A stretch of DNA of 64,000 nucleotides from Streptomyces sp. NBC_01754 (GTDB taxonomy: Bacteria > Actinomycetota > Actinomycetes > Streptomycetales > Streptomycetaceae), in assembly GCF_035918015.1 (NCBI RefSeq), contig NZ_CP109132.1, positions 4,712,001-4,776,000 on the forward strand. Reading direction: 5' to 3'. Numbering within the stretch: the first letter of the stretch is position 1; every line of letters starts with the position of its first letter. The notes under the pieces are model-generated. The model saw only the letters and a list, made by a program, of their open reading frames with translations. It was not told the origin of the DNA and searched no databases. Of this stretch, positions 1 to 7,980 are shown piece by piece. Position numbers and translations under genes: made by a program.

Positions 1-127
1 TCAGCGGTTATGTCGCCAGTGATCACTGGCCGCATTGGTGGCCGCCGGTGAAGGGGGTCGAGGGTGTGGGCCAAAACCTGTTACCGACGGGTACCCAAAG
101 CGTGCGGCGGGACATACTCTCGGCCTC
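1..127 (+). promoter_or_regulatory. Upstream region of the first gene with a 16-bp palindrome
   Basis: A perfect 16-bp palindrome, GCCAGTGATCACTGGC, lies at 15-30, about 98 bases before the ATG at 128. A -10-like CATACT sits at 113-118, only nine bases before that ATG, so the transcript may have almost no leader. No convincing -35 was found. The palindrome looks like an operator, but no regulator gene is visible on this side of the window. Confidence 0.45.
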
Positions 128-1762
128 ATGACGGACTCGCAGGCATCCTCGACCGCCGCCGCTCCCGGTGCCCGTGTCGGCACCAATCCGGTGGCCGCCA
201 CCCCCGCGGGCGCGCGCACCGCAGCCGACGTGATCACCCCCGAGGTGCTGGCACAGCTCACCCGGGGCGTCGTCGGCTCGGGCAGCACGGTCAGCCACAC
301 GCCGTTCACCGGGCAGAAGCTCGCGGACCTGCCCGAGTCCACACCGCAGGACGTGCACACCGCCTTCGAGCGCGCCCGTGCCGGGCAGCCCGCCTGGGCC
401 GCGACGCCGGTCCGGGACCGGGCGGAGGTGCTGCTGCGCTTCCACGACCTGCTCCTCGGCCGCCAGAGCGAGGTCCTCGACCTCATCCAGCTGGAGACCG
501 GCAAGGCCCGGCTGCACGCCCACGAGGAGGTGCAGGCCGTCGCCGTCGCTGCCCGGCACTACGGGCGCCGGGCCGCCACCTATCTGAAGCCCAAGCGGCA
601 CACCGGCGTCGTCCCGGTCCTCACCAAGGTCACCGAGCTGCGCCAGCCGCGGGGAGTCGTGGGTCAGATCGCCCCCTGGAACTACCCGCTGGAGCTGTCC
701 GTCGGGGACGCGCTGCCGGCCTTCGTCTCCGGCAACGCCGTCGTGATGAAGCCCGACACCGAGACCGCGCTGACCGCGCTGTGGGCCCGTGACCTGCTGA
801 TCGAGGCCGGGCTGCCCGCCGAGGTGTTCCAGGTCGTGCTCGGCGAGGGCCCGGTCGTGGGACCCGAGGTCGTCTCGCGCGCCGACTACGTCTCCTTCAC
901 CGGCTCGACCCGCACCGGCCGCGACGTCGCCCAACGGGCCGCCGCCCGGCTGGTCGGCGTCTCGCTGGAACTCGGCGGCAAGAACCCCATGCTCGTCCTG
1001 GCCGACGCCGACGTGGAGAAGGCCGCCGCAGGTGCCGTCCGCGCCTGCTTCTCCTCCGCCGGACAGCTCTGCATCTCCATCGAGCGGCTCTACGTCCACG
1101 CATCCGTCGCGGACGACTTCGTGGAGCGCTTCGCCGCCCGCACCAAGGCGATGCGCCTCGGCAACTCCCTGGCGTACGGAGCCGACATGGGCTCCCTGGT
1201 GGGGGAACGGCAGCTGGAGACCGTCAGCCGGCACGTGGCCGAGGCCGTGGAGAAGGGCGCCACCCTCGTCGCCGGCGGGGTCGCCCGCCCCGACATCGGT
1301 CCGCTCTTCTACGAGCCGACCATTCTCGACGGCGTCCAGGAGCCGATGGCGGTCTGCGCCGAGGAGACCTTCGGGCCCGTCGTCTCCCTCTACCGCTTCA
1401 CCGACGAGGACGAGGCGGTCGCCCTGGCCAACGCCACCCCGTACGGCCTCAACGCCAGTGTCTGGACCAAGGACTCCCGGCGCGGCCACCGGATCGCCGC
1501 CCGGCTGCGGGCCGGCACGGTCAACATCAACGAGGGATACGCGTCCGCCTACGGCAGCGCCCAGTCGCCGATGGGCGGCATGAAGGACTCCGGTCTCGGC
1601 CGGCGGCACGGCTCCGAGGGCATCCTCAAGTACACCGAGGCCCAGACCGTCGCCCAGCAGCGGCTGCTTCCGCTCGCCCCGGCCTTCGGGATGGACGACG
1701 AGAAGCACGCCGCCTTCATGAGCCGCAGCCTCAAGGCGATGAAGGCCTTCCGGCTCCGCTGA
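128..1762 (+). CDS. gabD2: Succinate-semialdehyde dehydrogenase (NADP+)
   Basis: Aldehyde dehydrogenase of 544 residues, expected to oxidise succinate semialdehyde to succinate in the cytosol. The first 60 residues are Ala/Thr-rich and poorly conserved. The family motifs follow: a PWNYP segment, the cofactor-site FTGS, the LELGGKNP segment with the catalytic Glu, and SAGQLC with the catalytic Cys. An EETFGP motif lies near the C-terminus. I chose the ATG at 128 because it begins just after a -10-like element, whereas the longer open frame starts inside it. A GMC oxidoreductase follows 78 bases later on the same strand. The aldehyde dehydrogenase class is certain; the exact substrate is inferred from resemblance to the GabD2 type. 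Confidence 0.85.
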   Translation: MTDSQASSTAAAPGARVGTNPVAATPAGARTAADVITPEVLAQLTRGVVGSGSTVSHTPFTGQKLADLPESTPQDVHTAFERARAGQPAWAATPVRDRAEVLLRFHDLLLGRQSEVLDLIQLETGKARLHAHEEVQAVAVAARHYGRRAATYLKPKRHTGVVPVLTKVTELRQPRGVVGQIAPWNYPLELSVGDALPAFVSGNAVVMKPDTETALTALWARDLLIEAGLPAEVFQVVLGEGPVVGPEVVSRADYVSFTGSTRTGRDVAQRAAARLVGVSLELGGKNPMLVLADADVEKAAAGAVRACFSSAGQLCISIERLYVHASVADDFVERFAARTKAMRLGNSLAYGADMGSLVGERQLETVSRHVAEAVEKGATLVAGGVARPDIGPLFYEPTILDGVQEPMAVCAEETFGPVVSLYRFTDEDEAVALANATPYGLNASVWTKDSRRGHRIAARLRAGTVNINEGYASAYGSAQSPMGGMKDSGLGRRHGSEGILKYTEAQTVAQQRLLPLAPAFGMDDEKHAAFMSRSLKAMKAFRLR

Positions 1763-1840
1763 CCCTCCCCGCCCCGCCGACCTGGCCCGTTCCCGTCCCG
1801 CGTCCCCTTCCCGTACCCGGCCTTTCTACCGAGGAGAGCC

Positions 1841-3679
1841 ATGTCCCAGGACAGCCCTGCCCAGAAACCGGCCGGTCCGGCCGTCCCGGCGGCGGACGAC
1901 GCCGACTACGACTACGACGTCCTCGTCGTGGGATCGGGCTTCGGCGGGGCGGTCTCGGCCCTGCGACTGAGTGAGAAGGGATACCGGGTCGGTGTGCTGG
2001 AGGCGGGCCGCCGCTTCACCCGGGAGACCCTGCCCAGGAACTCCTGGGACATCAAGAACTACCTGTGGGCCCCGGCGCTGGGCCTGTTCGGCATCCAGCG
2101 GGTGCACCTGCTGGGCAAGGTGATGGTGCTGGCCGGCGCCGGGGTGGGCGGCGGCTCCCTCAACTACGCCAACACCCTGTACGTGCCGCCCGCGCCGTTC
2201 TTCGAGGACCGCCAGTGGGCCGGCATCACGGACTGGCAGGACGAACTGGCCCCCTACTACGACCAGGCGAAGCGGATGCTGGGCGTCCGGCTCAATCCGA
2301 CCACGACCCCCGCGGACGTCCACCTCAAGGCCGCCGCCGAGACCATGGGCGTCGGGGACACCTTCCACCTCGCCCCGGTCGGCGTCTTCTTCGGAGACGG
2401 CCGGGACGCCGAAGGCACCGCACGGGCGAAGCCCGGCGCGGAGGTCGCCGATCCCTACTTCGGTGGCGCCGGCCCCGCCCGCCGGGCCTGCACCGAATGC
2501 GGTGAGTGCATGACGGGCTGCCGCCACGGGGCGAAGAACACCCTCAACGAGAACTACCTGTACCTGGCCCAGAAGGCGGGAGCGGTCATCCACCCGATGA
2601 CCTCCGTCCTCGCGGTCACCGACGACCCGGACGGCGGTTACCGGGTGTCGGCCGTGCCGACGCACCGCCGCCGCAAGGCGAAGCCCACCGTGCTGCGCGC
2701 CCGCCAGGTGGTCGTGGCGGCGGGCACGTACGGCACCCAGACCCTGCTGCACACCATGAAGGACCGGGGCCTGCTGCCGAGGCTCTCCGCGCGGCTCGGG
2801 GAGCTGACCCGGACCAACTCCGAGGGCCTGGTCGGCGCACAGACCAGCGACCGCCGCTACCGCGGGAAGCACGGTGTCGCGAAGGCCGACTTCACCAAGG
2901 GCGTCGCCATCACCTCCTCGGTCCACCCCGACGAGAACACCCACATCGAACCCGTGCGCTACGGCAGGGGTTCCAACGCGATGGGGGCGCTGACCGTCCT
3001 CCAGGTCCCCTACAGCAGGCACCGGGTCCGGGCCTGGTTCGGCAACGTGGCCAGGCACCCGCTGCTGACGGTGCGTTCACTGTCCAACCGGCGCTGGTCG
3101 GAGCGGACCATCATCGGGCTCGTCATGCAGTCGCTGGACAACTCCCTGACGGCGTACCGCAAACCGGGCGGTATCGGCAAGGGGCTGCTCACCGCCCGGC
3201 AGGGCCACGGGGCGCCCAACCCGACGCAGATAGCGGAGGCGACCCAGGCCGCCACCCTGCTCGCCCAGGAGATCAACGGCTTCGCCGGCTCGAACATCGG
3301 GGAGCTGATGGGGACCCCGCTCACCGCGCACTTCCTCGGCGGCTGCGCGATCGGGGAGAGCGCCGAGACGGGTGTCATCGACCCGTACCACCGGCTCTAC
3401 GGGCATCCGGGCATCTCGGTGGTCGACGGCTCGGCGGTCTCCGCCAACCTCGGCGTCAACCCGTCGCTGACCATCACCGCGCAGGCGGAACGGGCGATGT
3501 CGTTCTGGCCCAACAAGGGTGAGGCGGACCCGCGTCCGGCGCAGGGCGAGGGCTACGCGCGGCTGGCCGCGGTCGAGCCGCAGACGCCCGCGGTACCGGA
3601 GAAGGCCTTCGGGGCGCTGAGGCTTCCCTTCCTGGGGATGCCGGCCATGCCCCCGAAGGCGGCCGCTCCCGACGCCTGA
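1841..3679 (+). CDS. GMC-family FAD oxidoreductase, cholesterol-oxidase-like
   Basis: Flavoprotein of 612 residues. Near residue 30 is a Rossmann GSGFGGAVSALRL motif that binds FAD. Around residues 216-226 four cysteines form CTECGECMTGC, a CxxCxxCxxxC spacing usual for a 4Fe-4S cluster, followed by RHGAKN. The C-terminal part has the family HFLGGCAIG and GVNPSLTITAQAERA motifs of GMC enzymes. Related actinobacterial proteins are annotated as cholesterol or choline oxidase-like; the substrate here cannot be read from sequence. It is probably co-transcribed with the preceding dehydrogenase, and AGGAGAG six bases before the ATG is a good ribosome site. The reading ends before a large inverted repeat. 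Confidence 0.8.
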   Translation: MSQDSPAQKPAGPAVPAADDADYDYDVLVVGSGFGGAVSALRLSEKGYRVGVLEAGRRFTRETLPRNSWDIKNYLWAPALGLFGIQRVHLLGKVMVLAGAGVGGGSLNYANTLYVPPAPFFEDRQWAGITDWQDELAPYYDQAKRMLGVRLNPTTTPADVHLKAAAETMGVGDTFHLAPVGVFFGDGRDAEGTARAKPGAEVADPYFGGAGPARRACTECGECMTGCRHGAKNTLNENYLYLAQKAGAVIHPMTSVLAVTDDPDGGYRVSAVPTHRRRKAKPTVLRARQVVVAAGTYGTQTLLHTMKDRGLLPRLSARLGELTRTNSEGLVGAQTSDRRYRGKHGVAKADFTKGVAITSSVHPDENTHIEPVRYGRGSNAMGALTVLQVPYSRHRVRAWFGNVARHPLLTVRSLSNRRWSERTIIGLVMQSLDNSLTAYRKPGGIGKGLLTARQGHGAPNPTQIAEATQAATLLAQEINGFAGSNIGELMGTPLTAHFLGGCAIGESAETGVIDPYHRLYGHPGISVVDGSAVSANLGVNPSLTITAQAERAMSFWPNKGEADPRPAQGEGYARLAAVEPQTPAVPEKAFGALRLPFLGMPAMPPKAAAPDA

Positions 3680-3707
3680 GACCGGCGCCCGGGAAACGTA
3701 CGCCGAA

Positions 3708-3774
3708 GGGGCCGCACCCTCACTGACCGGGACGAACAAACCAACAGCGTCCCTCACTGACCGGGTGCGGCCCC
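3708..3774. terminator. Large hairpin with internal direct repeat, between convergent genes
   Basis: GGGGCCGCACCC at 3708-3719 is the exact reverse complement of GGGTGCGGCCCC at 3763-3774. The 43-base loop is long for a terminator. A 15-bp direct repeat, CCCTCACTGACCGGG, overlaps both arms (3717-3731 and 3751-3765). It lies between two convergent genes, so it may serve both. There is no T-run. Confidence 0.5.
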
Positions 3775-3831
3775 TCACGTACACGGGTGTCCCAGGAGCG
3801 TCCCGGTCTCCCTGGTGGTCTCGTTACCGCC

Positions 3832-4875
3832 TTACGCGGCGGCGTCGCCGTTGGTGCGGCGGCGCACGACGAACATCGCGCCGGCGCCGAGCACCACGGC
3901 CGCGCCGCCCGCGAGGGCGATCACCGGCGTCGAGGAGAGTGAACCGGTCTCGGCCAGGGTGCCCGTGAGCCGGGCGGTGCCGGCCTTCGGCTTCGTCGTC
4001 GGCGGGAGCGGGATCCTGCCACCCTCCTGGGGCTTGGCGCCGTCCTCGGCCCCGGCCCCGACGATCTGGAACCGGTAGCTGACATCCGTGAAGCACGGCT
4101 CGGACGCCTCGTCCTCGCCGAAGACGAGACCGCCGCCGAGGGTGAAGCCCGCACCCACCGGGGCGCTCTTCTTCACCTTGACGCGCAGTTCGATGTCGAC
4201 CTCGTAGCCCGGCTTGATCACGTCGGTCGCACCGACGATGCCCGCTGCCAGCCCTGAATCGGACACGTCCTTCCAGGTCCCCTCGTTGAGGGCCTGAAGC
4301 TCGACCTGCTTCGTGGTGAAGAGGTCGTCACCGTGCTTGTCCGTCGAGGCGCCCGCGAAGAACAGGACGTTGTCCACCGTGGTCCTCGAGTCGTTGTAGG
4401 CGTTGAGCCGGAAGGTGTGCCAGCCGCTGCCCCGGACGATCTTGGCGGCGAGACCCTCGACGGAGAGCTCCAGCGGGCGGGGCTCGCACGTCGCTGTGGG
4501 CTCCTCCTCGGGGCCGGCGTCCTCGGAGCGCGTGGGGGTCGGCTCCGGGGGCGTGCCCGGTGTCTCGGACGGTGTGGCGGAAGGCTCCGTGCCGCCGCCC
4601 TCCCCGCCCTCCTCGGGCTTCGCGGTCTCCTCGCCCTCCTCGGTGGTGTCACCCGGGGTCCCGGGCTTGTCGGTGTCGGGGGCGGCCGACTCGTTCCCCT
4701 CCGGAGTGGTGTCCGTGCCGGACGACGGGGAGGGAGACGGGGAGGCGGACTCCGGGGAGCTGCTCTCGGTCGTCGCGGGGTCCGGGTCGGCGTACGCGGC
4801 CGACGCCGAGAGGAGGACGACGGGTGCGACGACGGCGGTGGCGGCGGCGAGCGCCATGCTGCGGCGAAGCTTCAT
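3832..4875 (-). CDS. LAETG-anchored cell-surface protein (sortase substrate)
   Basis: Secreted wall protein of 347 residues. It has an N-terminal signal peptide (MKLRRS, then an Ala/Val-rich core ending near SAAYA), followed by about 100 residues rich in Ser, Thr, Pro, Glu and Gly. A folded region follows. Near the C-terminus come LAETG, a hydrophobic helix and a VVRRR tail. This is the cell-wall sorting signal of the LAXTG type used by class E sortases in Streptomyces, which would attach the protein to peptidoglycan. The start was set at the methionine beginning the signal peptide; the frame is open 35 codons further upstream but without a signal there. No sortase gene is in the window. Function of the folded part is unknown. 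Confidence 0.75.
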   Translation of the reverse strand: MKLRRSMALAAATAVVAPVVLLSASAAYADPDPATTESSSPESASPSPSPSSGTDTTPEGNESAAPDTDKPGTPGDTTEEGEETAKPEEGGEGGGTEPSATPSETPGTPPEPTPTRSEDAGPEEEPTATCEPRPLELSVEGLAAKIVRGSGWHTFRLNAYNDSRTTVDNVLFFAGASTDKHGDDLFTTKQVELQALNEGTWKDVSDSGLAAGIVGATDVIKPGYEVDIELRVKVKKSAPVGAGFTLGGGLVFGEDEASEPCFTDVSYRFQIVGAGAEDGAKPQEGGRIPLPPTTKPKAGTARLTGTLAETGSLSSTPVIALAGGAAVVLGAGAMFVVRRRTNGDAAA

Positions 4876-5434
4876 GTGGGCCTCAACGGTCCGTGGTACC
4901 ACGTGGGTTGCGGTACGGCGAAAGTATGGACGGCCTGCCGTTGTGGGGCACGGAACGAGCCGGGTGTTTTCGCCGTTCAAGACTTGTGAACCGGGTCAAC
5001 GGTTGTCTGTGAGCTCACAGAAACTTTATGTGGCGCCCGCCACACCGGGCCGGTGTGCGGTGCGCGGACGCACGGGCGGGCAGTGCCTGGACGGGCGGTG
5101 CGCGCGGGTGGGGCGGATGAGCGCCGTCTCCGCGGGTGGCCGGTCCCGGGCGTCCCCGGGGCCGGCCGTCCGCGGGCGGGTGGGCCGGACGGCTGTACCC
5201 TGCCGACCGGTCACATGCGCCGGAACGCGGTCCCACGGCGTACCTGCGGCACGCCACGCGCTCCGGCGGAACCACGCGTGGTCCCCTCTCGCTCCCGCCC
5301 CTGGCCGGCGCGGGCACCCGGACCAACGAGGGTTCCGGGAGCCGGTCACGCGCCGTACGGGTGAGAGCGGGCCCGAAGGACCGGGTGGGGCCCTCCTGCG
5401 GCCCCGCGTTCCCGTACGGCGCCGGCGCGGCGCC
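4876..5434. promoter_or_regulatory. 559-bp gene-free region with 14-bp palindrome
   Basis: No open frame here has convincing codon use. A perfect palindrome CTGTGAGCTCACAG lies at 5007-5020, about 130 bases upstream of the surface-protein start, in a locally AT-richer stretch. It could be an operator for that gene. The rest (5040-5434) is very GC-rich and I see nothing recognisable in it. Confidence 0.35.
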
Positions 5435-5737
5435 TCACACCCGGCCGCGGCACAACTCCAGCAGCGTCATGGCGAGGGCCGTGCCCGGCTTGCCCAGGGC
5501 GTCGCTGTAGTGGCCCAGGACGTCCATCTCGCGGGAGAGGTTCACCCGGCGGCCGCCGGAGGTGATCCTCGCCTCCTGGATCACCGCCGAGACCGCCATG
5601 CGTTCCTGGACGAGGCCGATGATCCGGTCGTCCAGGGTGTCGATGCGCGTCCGGGCGTCGCCGATCAGGGCGGCGGCCTCGTCGGTGTGCGCGCCGGTGC
5701 GCTCGGCGGCCGTCTTCGTGGGTGCGGTGCTGGTCAT
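5435..5737 (-). CDS. Chorismate mutase, AroQ type
   Basis: Small all-helical enzyme of 100 residues that converts chorismate to prephenate, the first committed step to phenylalanine and tyrosine. The AroQ pattern is clear: an N-terminal helix with RTRIDTLDDRIIGLVQERM, a middle helix with basic residues, and a GKPGTALAMTLLELCRG C-terminus. AGGAG lies six bases before the ATG. It is a stand-alone mutase domain with no fused prephenate dehydratase. The mRNA leader upstream encodes a short Phe/Tyr-rich peptide followed by a GC-rich hairpin, so it is probably controlled by attenuation in response to its own end products. It is divergent from guaA. Confidence 0.85.
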   Translation of the reverse strand: MTSTAPTKTAAERTGAHTDEAAALIGDARTRIDTLDDRIIGLVQERMAVSAVIQEARITSGGRRVNLSREMDVLGHYSDALGKPGTALAMTLLELCRGRV

Positions 5738-5792
5738 CCGTGACTCCTGGAGAGATCGCGGCTCCCGGACCGACGGCCCCGCAACGTCAGAA

Positions 5793-5818
5793 CGCCCCGG
5801 GCCTGTCGGCCCGGGGCG
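5793..5818 (-). terminator. Attenuator hairpin upstream of chorismate mutase
   Basis: On the minus strand CGCCCCGGGCC, a TGTC-complement loop of four bases, and GGCCCGGGGCG form a perfect 11-bp stem, followed by TTCTGACGTT. It lies 24 bases after the leader-peptide stop and 55 bases before the mutase start, the position expected for a transcription attenuator. A second hairpin, GGCA-C-CCGG with a four-base loop, at 5860-5881 begins directly after the Phe/Tyr codons. A GGCCCG at 5869-5874 (minus strand) could pair with the terminator's left arm at 5808-5813. The precise antiterminator was not resolved. Confidence 0.65.
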
Positions 5819-5842
5819 CCTGGAAAGATGCTTGTCAGTTGC

Positions 5843-5914
5843 TCAAGCAGCACGACCATGGCAGCCGGCGGGCCGGGTGCCATAGGTAAAGACGAAGGTC
5901 GTGTGCTGACGCAT
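5843..5914 (-). CDS. Aromatic leader peptide of the chorismate mutase gene
   Basis: A 23-codon open frame starting with ATG at 5914. Residues 7 to 11 are Phe-Val-Phe-Thr-Tyr, a dense run of the two amino acids made downstream of chorismate mutase. TTT and TAT are used, both rare in such GC-rich DNA. No Shine-Dalgarno precedes it; the -10 element ends eight bases upstream, so the message probably begins at this ATG. The stop at 5843-5845 is followed by a terminator-like hairpin and then by chorismate mutase. The composition and placement match classical attenuation leaders. The function is inferred, not known to me from the literature for this gene. Confidence 0.7.
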   Translation of the reverse strand: MRQHTTFVFTYGTRPAGCHGRAA

Positions 5915-5921
5915 GGGCGCA

Positions 5922-5951
5922 AGTATGACCCCGTCCCGGTACCGCGTCCAA
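5922..5951 (-). promoter_or_regulatory. Promoter of leader peptide and chorismate mutase
   Basis: On the minus strand TTGGAC (5946-5951), an 18-base spacer and CATACT (5922-5927) form a good housekeeping-sigma promoter. Seven bases separate the -10 from the leader ATG at 5914, predicting a leaderless transcript. Confidence 0.65.
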
Positions 5952-6005
5952 CGTCCGGCCCGCATCGTGAGACGGGAGCCCGGCGGGGGAGAACCGCGGG
6001 CCCGG

Positions 6006-6011
6006 TAGAAT
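6006..6011 (+). promoter_or_regulatory. -10 element of guaA
   Basis: TAGAAT at 6006-6011 matches the Streptomyces -10 consensus and would start transcription about 35 bases before the GTG of guaA. No clear -35 was found. Confidence 0.4.
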
Positions 6012-6052
6012 CGGGAGGACACACCCCTCTCCACCGCCGGAAGGCCGCCCCA

Positions 6053-7645
6053 GTGCCAGCAGCACCCCCCGCCGCCCCCGACAGCACCACAGACGTGGTC
6101 CTCGTAGTCGACTTCGGCGCCCAGTACGCCCAGCTCATCGCCCGCCGTGTCCGGGAGGCCCGGGTCTACAGCGAGATCGTCCCGTCCACCATGCCGGTGG
6201 CCGAGATGCTGGCCAAGAACCCACGCGCGATCATCCTGTCCGGCGGTCCGTCCTCGGTGTACGCGGAGGGGGCGCCCCGTCTGGACCGGTCGCTGTTCGA
6301 GGCCGGGGTCCCGGTCTTCGGCATGTGCTACGGCTTCCAGCTGATGGCCACCGTCCTCGGCGGCACGGTCGACGACAACGGCGCGCGTGAGTACGGCCGC
6401 ACCCCGCTGGCCGTCTCCGAGCCCGGCTCCACCCTCTTCGAGGGGACGCCCGCCGAGCAGTCCGTGTGGATGTCCCACGGCGACGCCTGCTCCGCCGCCC
6501 CCGAGGGCTTCACCGTCACCGCGTCCACGGACGTCGTCCCGGTCGCCGCCTTCGAGAACGACGAGAAGAAGCTCTACGGCGTCCAGTACCACCCGGAGGT
6601 CATGCACTCGGCCTACGGCCAGCAGGTCCTGGAGCACTTCCTCTACCGGGGCGCGGGCATCGAGCCGGCCTGGACGACCAGCAACGTCGTCGAGGAGCAG
6701 GTCGCCCTGATCCGCGAGCAGGTCGGCACCAAGCGGGCCATCTGCGGCCTCTCCGGCGGTGTGGACTCGGCGGTCGCCGCGGCCCTCGTCCAGAAGGCCA
6801 TCGGCTCCCAGCTCACCTGCGTGTACGTCGACCACGGCCTGATGCGCAAGGGCGAGAGCGAGCAGGTCGAGAAGGACTTCGTGGCGTCCACCGGCGTCAG
6901 GCTCAAGGTGGTCGACGCCGAGAAGCGCTTCCTCGACGCGCTGGCCGGGGTCAGCGACCCCGAGCAGAAGCGGAAGATCATCGGCCGGGAGTTCATCCGG
7001 GTCTTCGAGCAGGCCCAGGCCGAGATCGTGGCCGAGGCGGCGGAGGGCGAGGACGTCGCGTTCCTCGTGCAGGGCACCCTCTACCCGGACGTGGTGGAGT
7101 CCGGCGGCGGCACCGGCACCGCCAACATCAAGTCCCACCACAATGTCGGTGGCCTCCCCGAGGACATCGAGTTCCAGCTCGTCGAGCCGCTGCGCCAGCT
7201 GTTCAAGGACGAGGTCCGGATGGTCGGCCAGGAGCTCGGCCTGCCGGAGGAGATCGTCCAGCGCCAGCCGTTCCCCGGCCCCGGTCTCGGCATCCGTATC
7301 GTGGGCGAGGTCACCAAGGAGCGCCTCGACCTGCTGCGTGAGGCCGACGCCATCGCCCGCGAGGAGCTGACCGCGGCCGGTCTCGACCGCGACATCTGGC
7401 AGTGCCCGGTGGTCCTGCTCGCGGACGTGCGGAGCGTCGGCGTCCAGGGCGACGGCCGGACGTACGGCCACCCGATCGTGCTGCGCCCGGTCTCCTCCGA
7501 GGACGCGATGACGGCCGACTGGTCGCGCCTGCCGTACGAGACCCTGGCGAAGATCTCCACCCGCATCACCAACGAGGTCGCCGAGGTCAACCGCGTGGTG
7601 CTCGACGTGACGAGCAAGCCGCCGGGGACCATCGAGTGGGAGTGA
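6053..7645 (+). CDS. guaA: GMP synthase (glutamine-hydrolysing)
   Basis: Two-domain enzyme of 530 residues converting XMP to GMP with ATP and glutamine. The N-terminal class I glutamine amidotransferase shows the catalytic Cys92 in GMCYGFQ and the His/Glu of QYHPEV. The ATP-pyrophosphatase domain carries the P-loop [11 protein letters not shown], and the C-terminal dimerisation domain ends in KPPGTIEWE, the typical terminus. The GTG at 6053 was chosen: GGAAGG stands nine bases upstream, and the resulting N-terminus is a normal short tail before VLVVDFGAQ. The frame is open further upstream, but that part overlaps the promoter. Essential purine gene. Confidence 0.95.
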   Translation: MPAAPPAAPDSTTDVVLVVDFGAQYAQLIARRVREARVYSEIVPSTMPVAEMLAKNPRAIILSGGPSSVYAEGAPRLDRSLFEAGVPVFGMCYGFQLMATVLGGTVDDNGAREYGRTPLAVSEPGSTLFEGTPAEQSVWMSHGDACSAAPEGFTVTASTDVVPVAAFENDEKKLYGVQYHPEVMHSAYGQQVLEHFLYRGAGIEPAWTTSNVVEEQVALIREQVGTKRAICGLSGGVDSAVAAALVQKAIGSQLTCVYVDHGLMRKGESEQVEKDFVASTGVRLKVVDAEKRFLDALAGVSDPEQKRKIIGREFIRVFEQAQAEIVAEAAEGEDVAFLVQGTLYPDVVESGGGTGTANIKSHHNVGGLPEDIEFQLVEPLRQLFKDEVRMVGQELGLPEEIVQRQPFPGPGLGIRIVGEVTKERLDLLREADAIAREELTAAGLDRDIWQCPVVLLADVRSVGVQGDGRTYGHPIVLRPVSSEDAMTADWSRLPYETLAKISTRITNEVAEVNRVVLDVTSKPPGTIEWE

Positions 7646-7980
7646 TCCCCGCTCTTGGGACCTCCGCGGTCGGACGCCGATGCCGTCGCTCATTCGTCTG
7701 GGCGGCGGCATCGTCGTGTGCGCCGGTACGCCGGGTACGCCGGCCGGGGAGCCGGGACGGAAGGGGCCACGGCCGTCGACGTCCGCCGCACCGGTTGCCA
7801 CGGGGATACCGCCCGACGCCTGGCCCCGCCCATCTCGTACGCGGCGCCTGGTAATCGCACATATGTGCAAGGGTTGTCCCGGGGCTGCCCCGATGTGGGC
7901 CGATCCCGCTCCGTACGGCACAATTCGCAGAAATCACAGGTGAGTTGGTTGTACCGGGGCGGGAAAGGGCGGCGTTCTCC
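7646..7980 (+). promoter_or_regulatory. 335-bp intergenic region: hairpin and 12-bp palindrome
   Basis: Just after guaA, CGATGCCG (7678-7685) and CGGCATCG (7706-7713) can form an 8-bp stem with a 20-base loop, a weak terminator candidate without a T-run. A perfect 12-bp palindrome GCACATATGTGC lies at 7857-7868, 113 bases before the next start, and could be an operator for it. Small open frames here look like chance. Confidence 0.35.

Noticed and set aside
23..1708. A 561-codon minus-strand frame over the aldehyde dehydrogenase gene
   Set aside because: A GC-bias shadow; the plus strand encodes a complete aldehyde dehydrogenase.
5015..5434. Several overlapping 100-codon frames on both strands
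   Set aside because: All are Arg/Pro/Gly-rich with no third-position bias and no ribosome sites.
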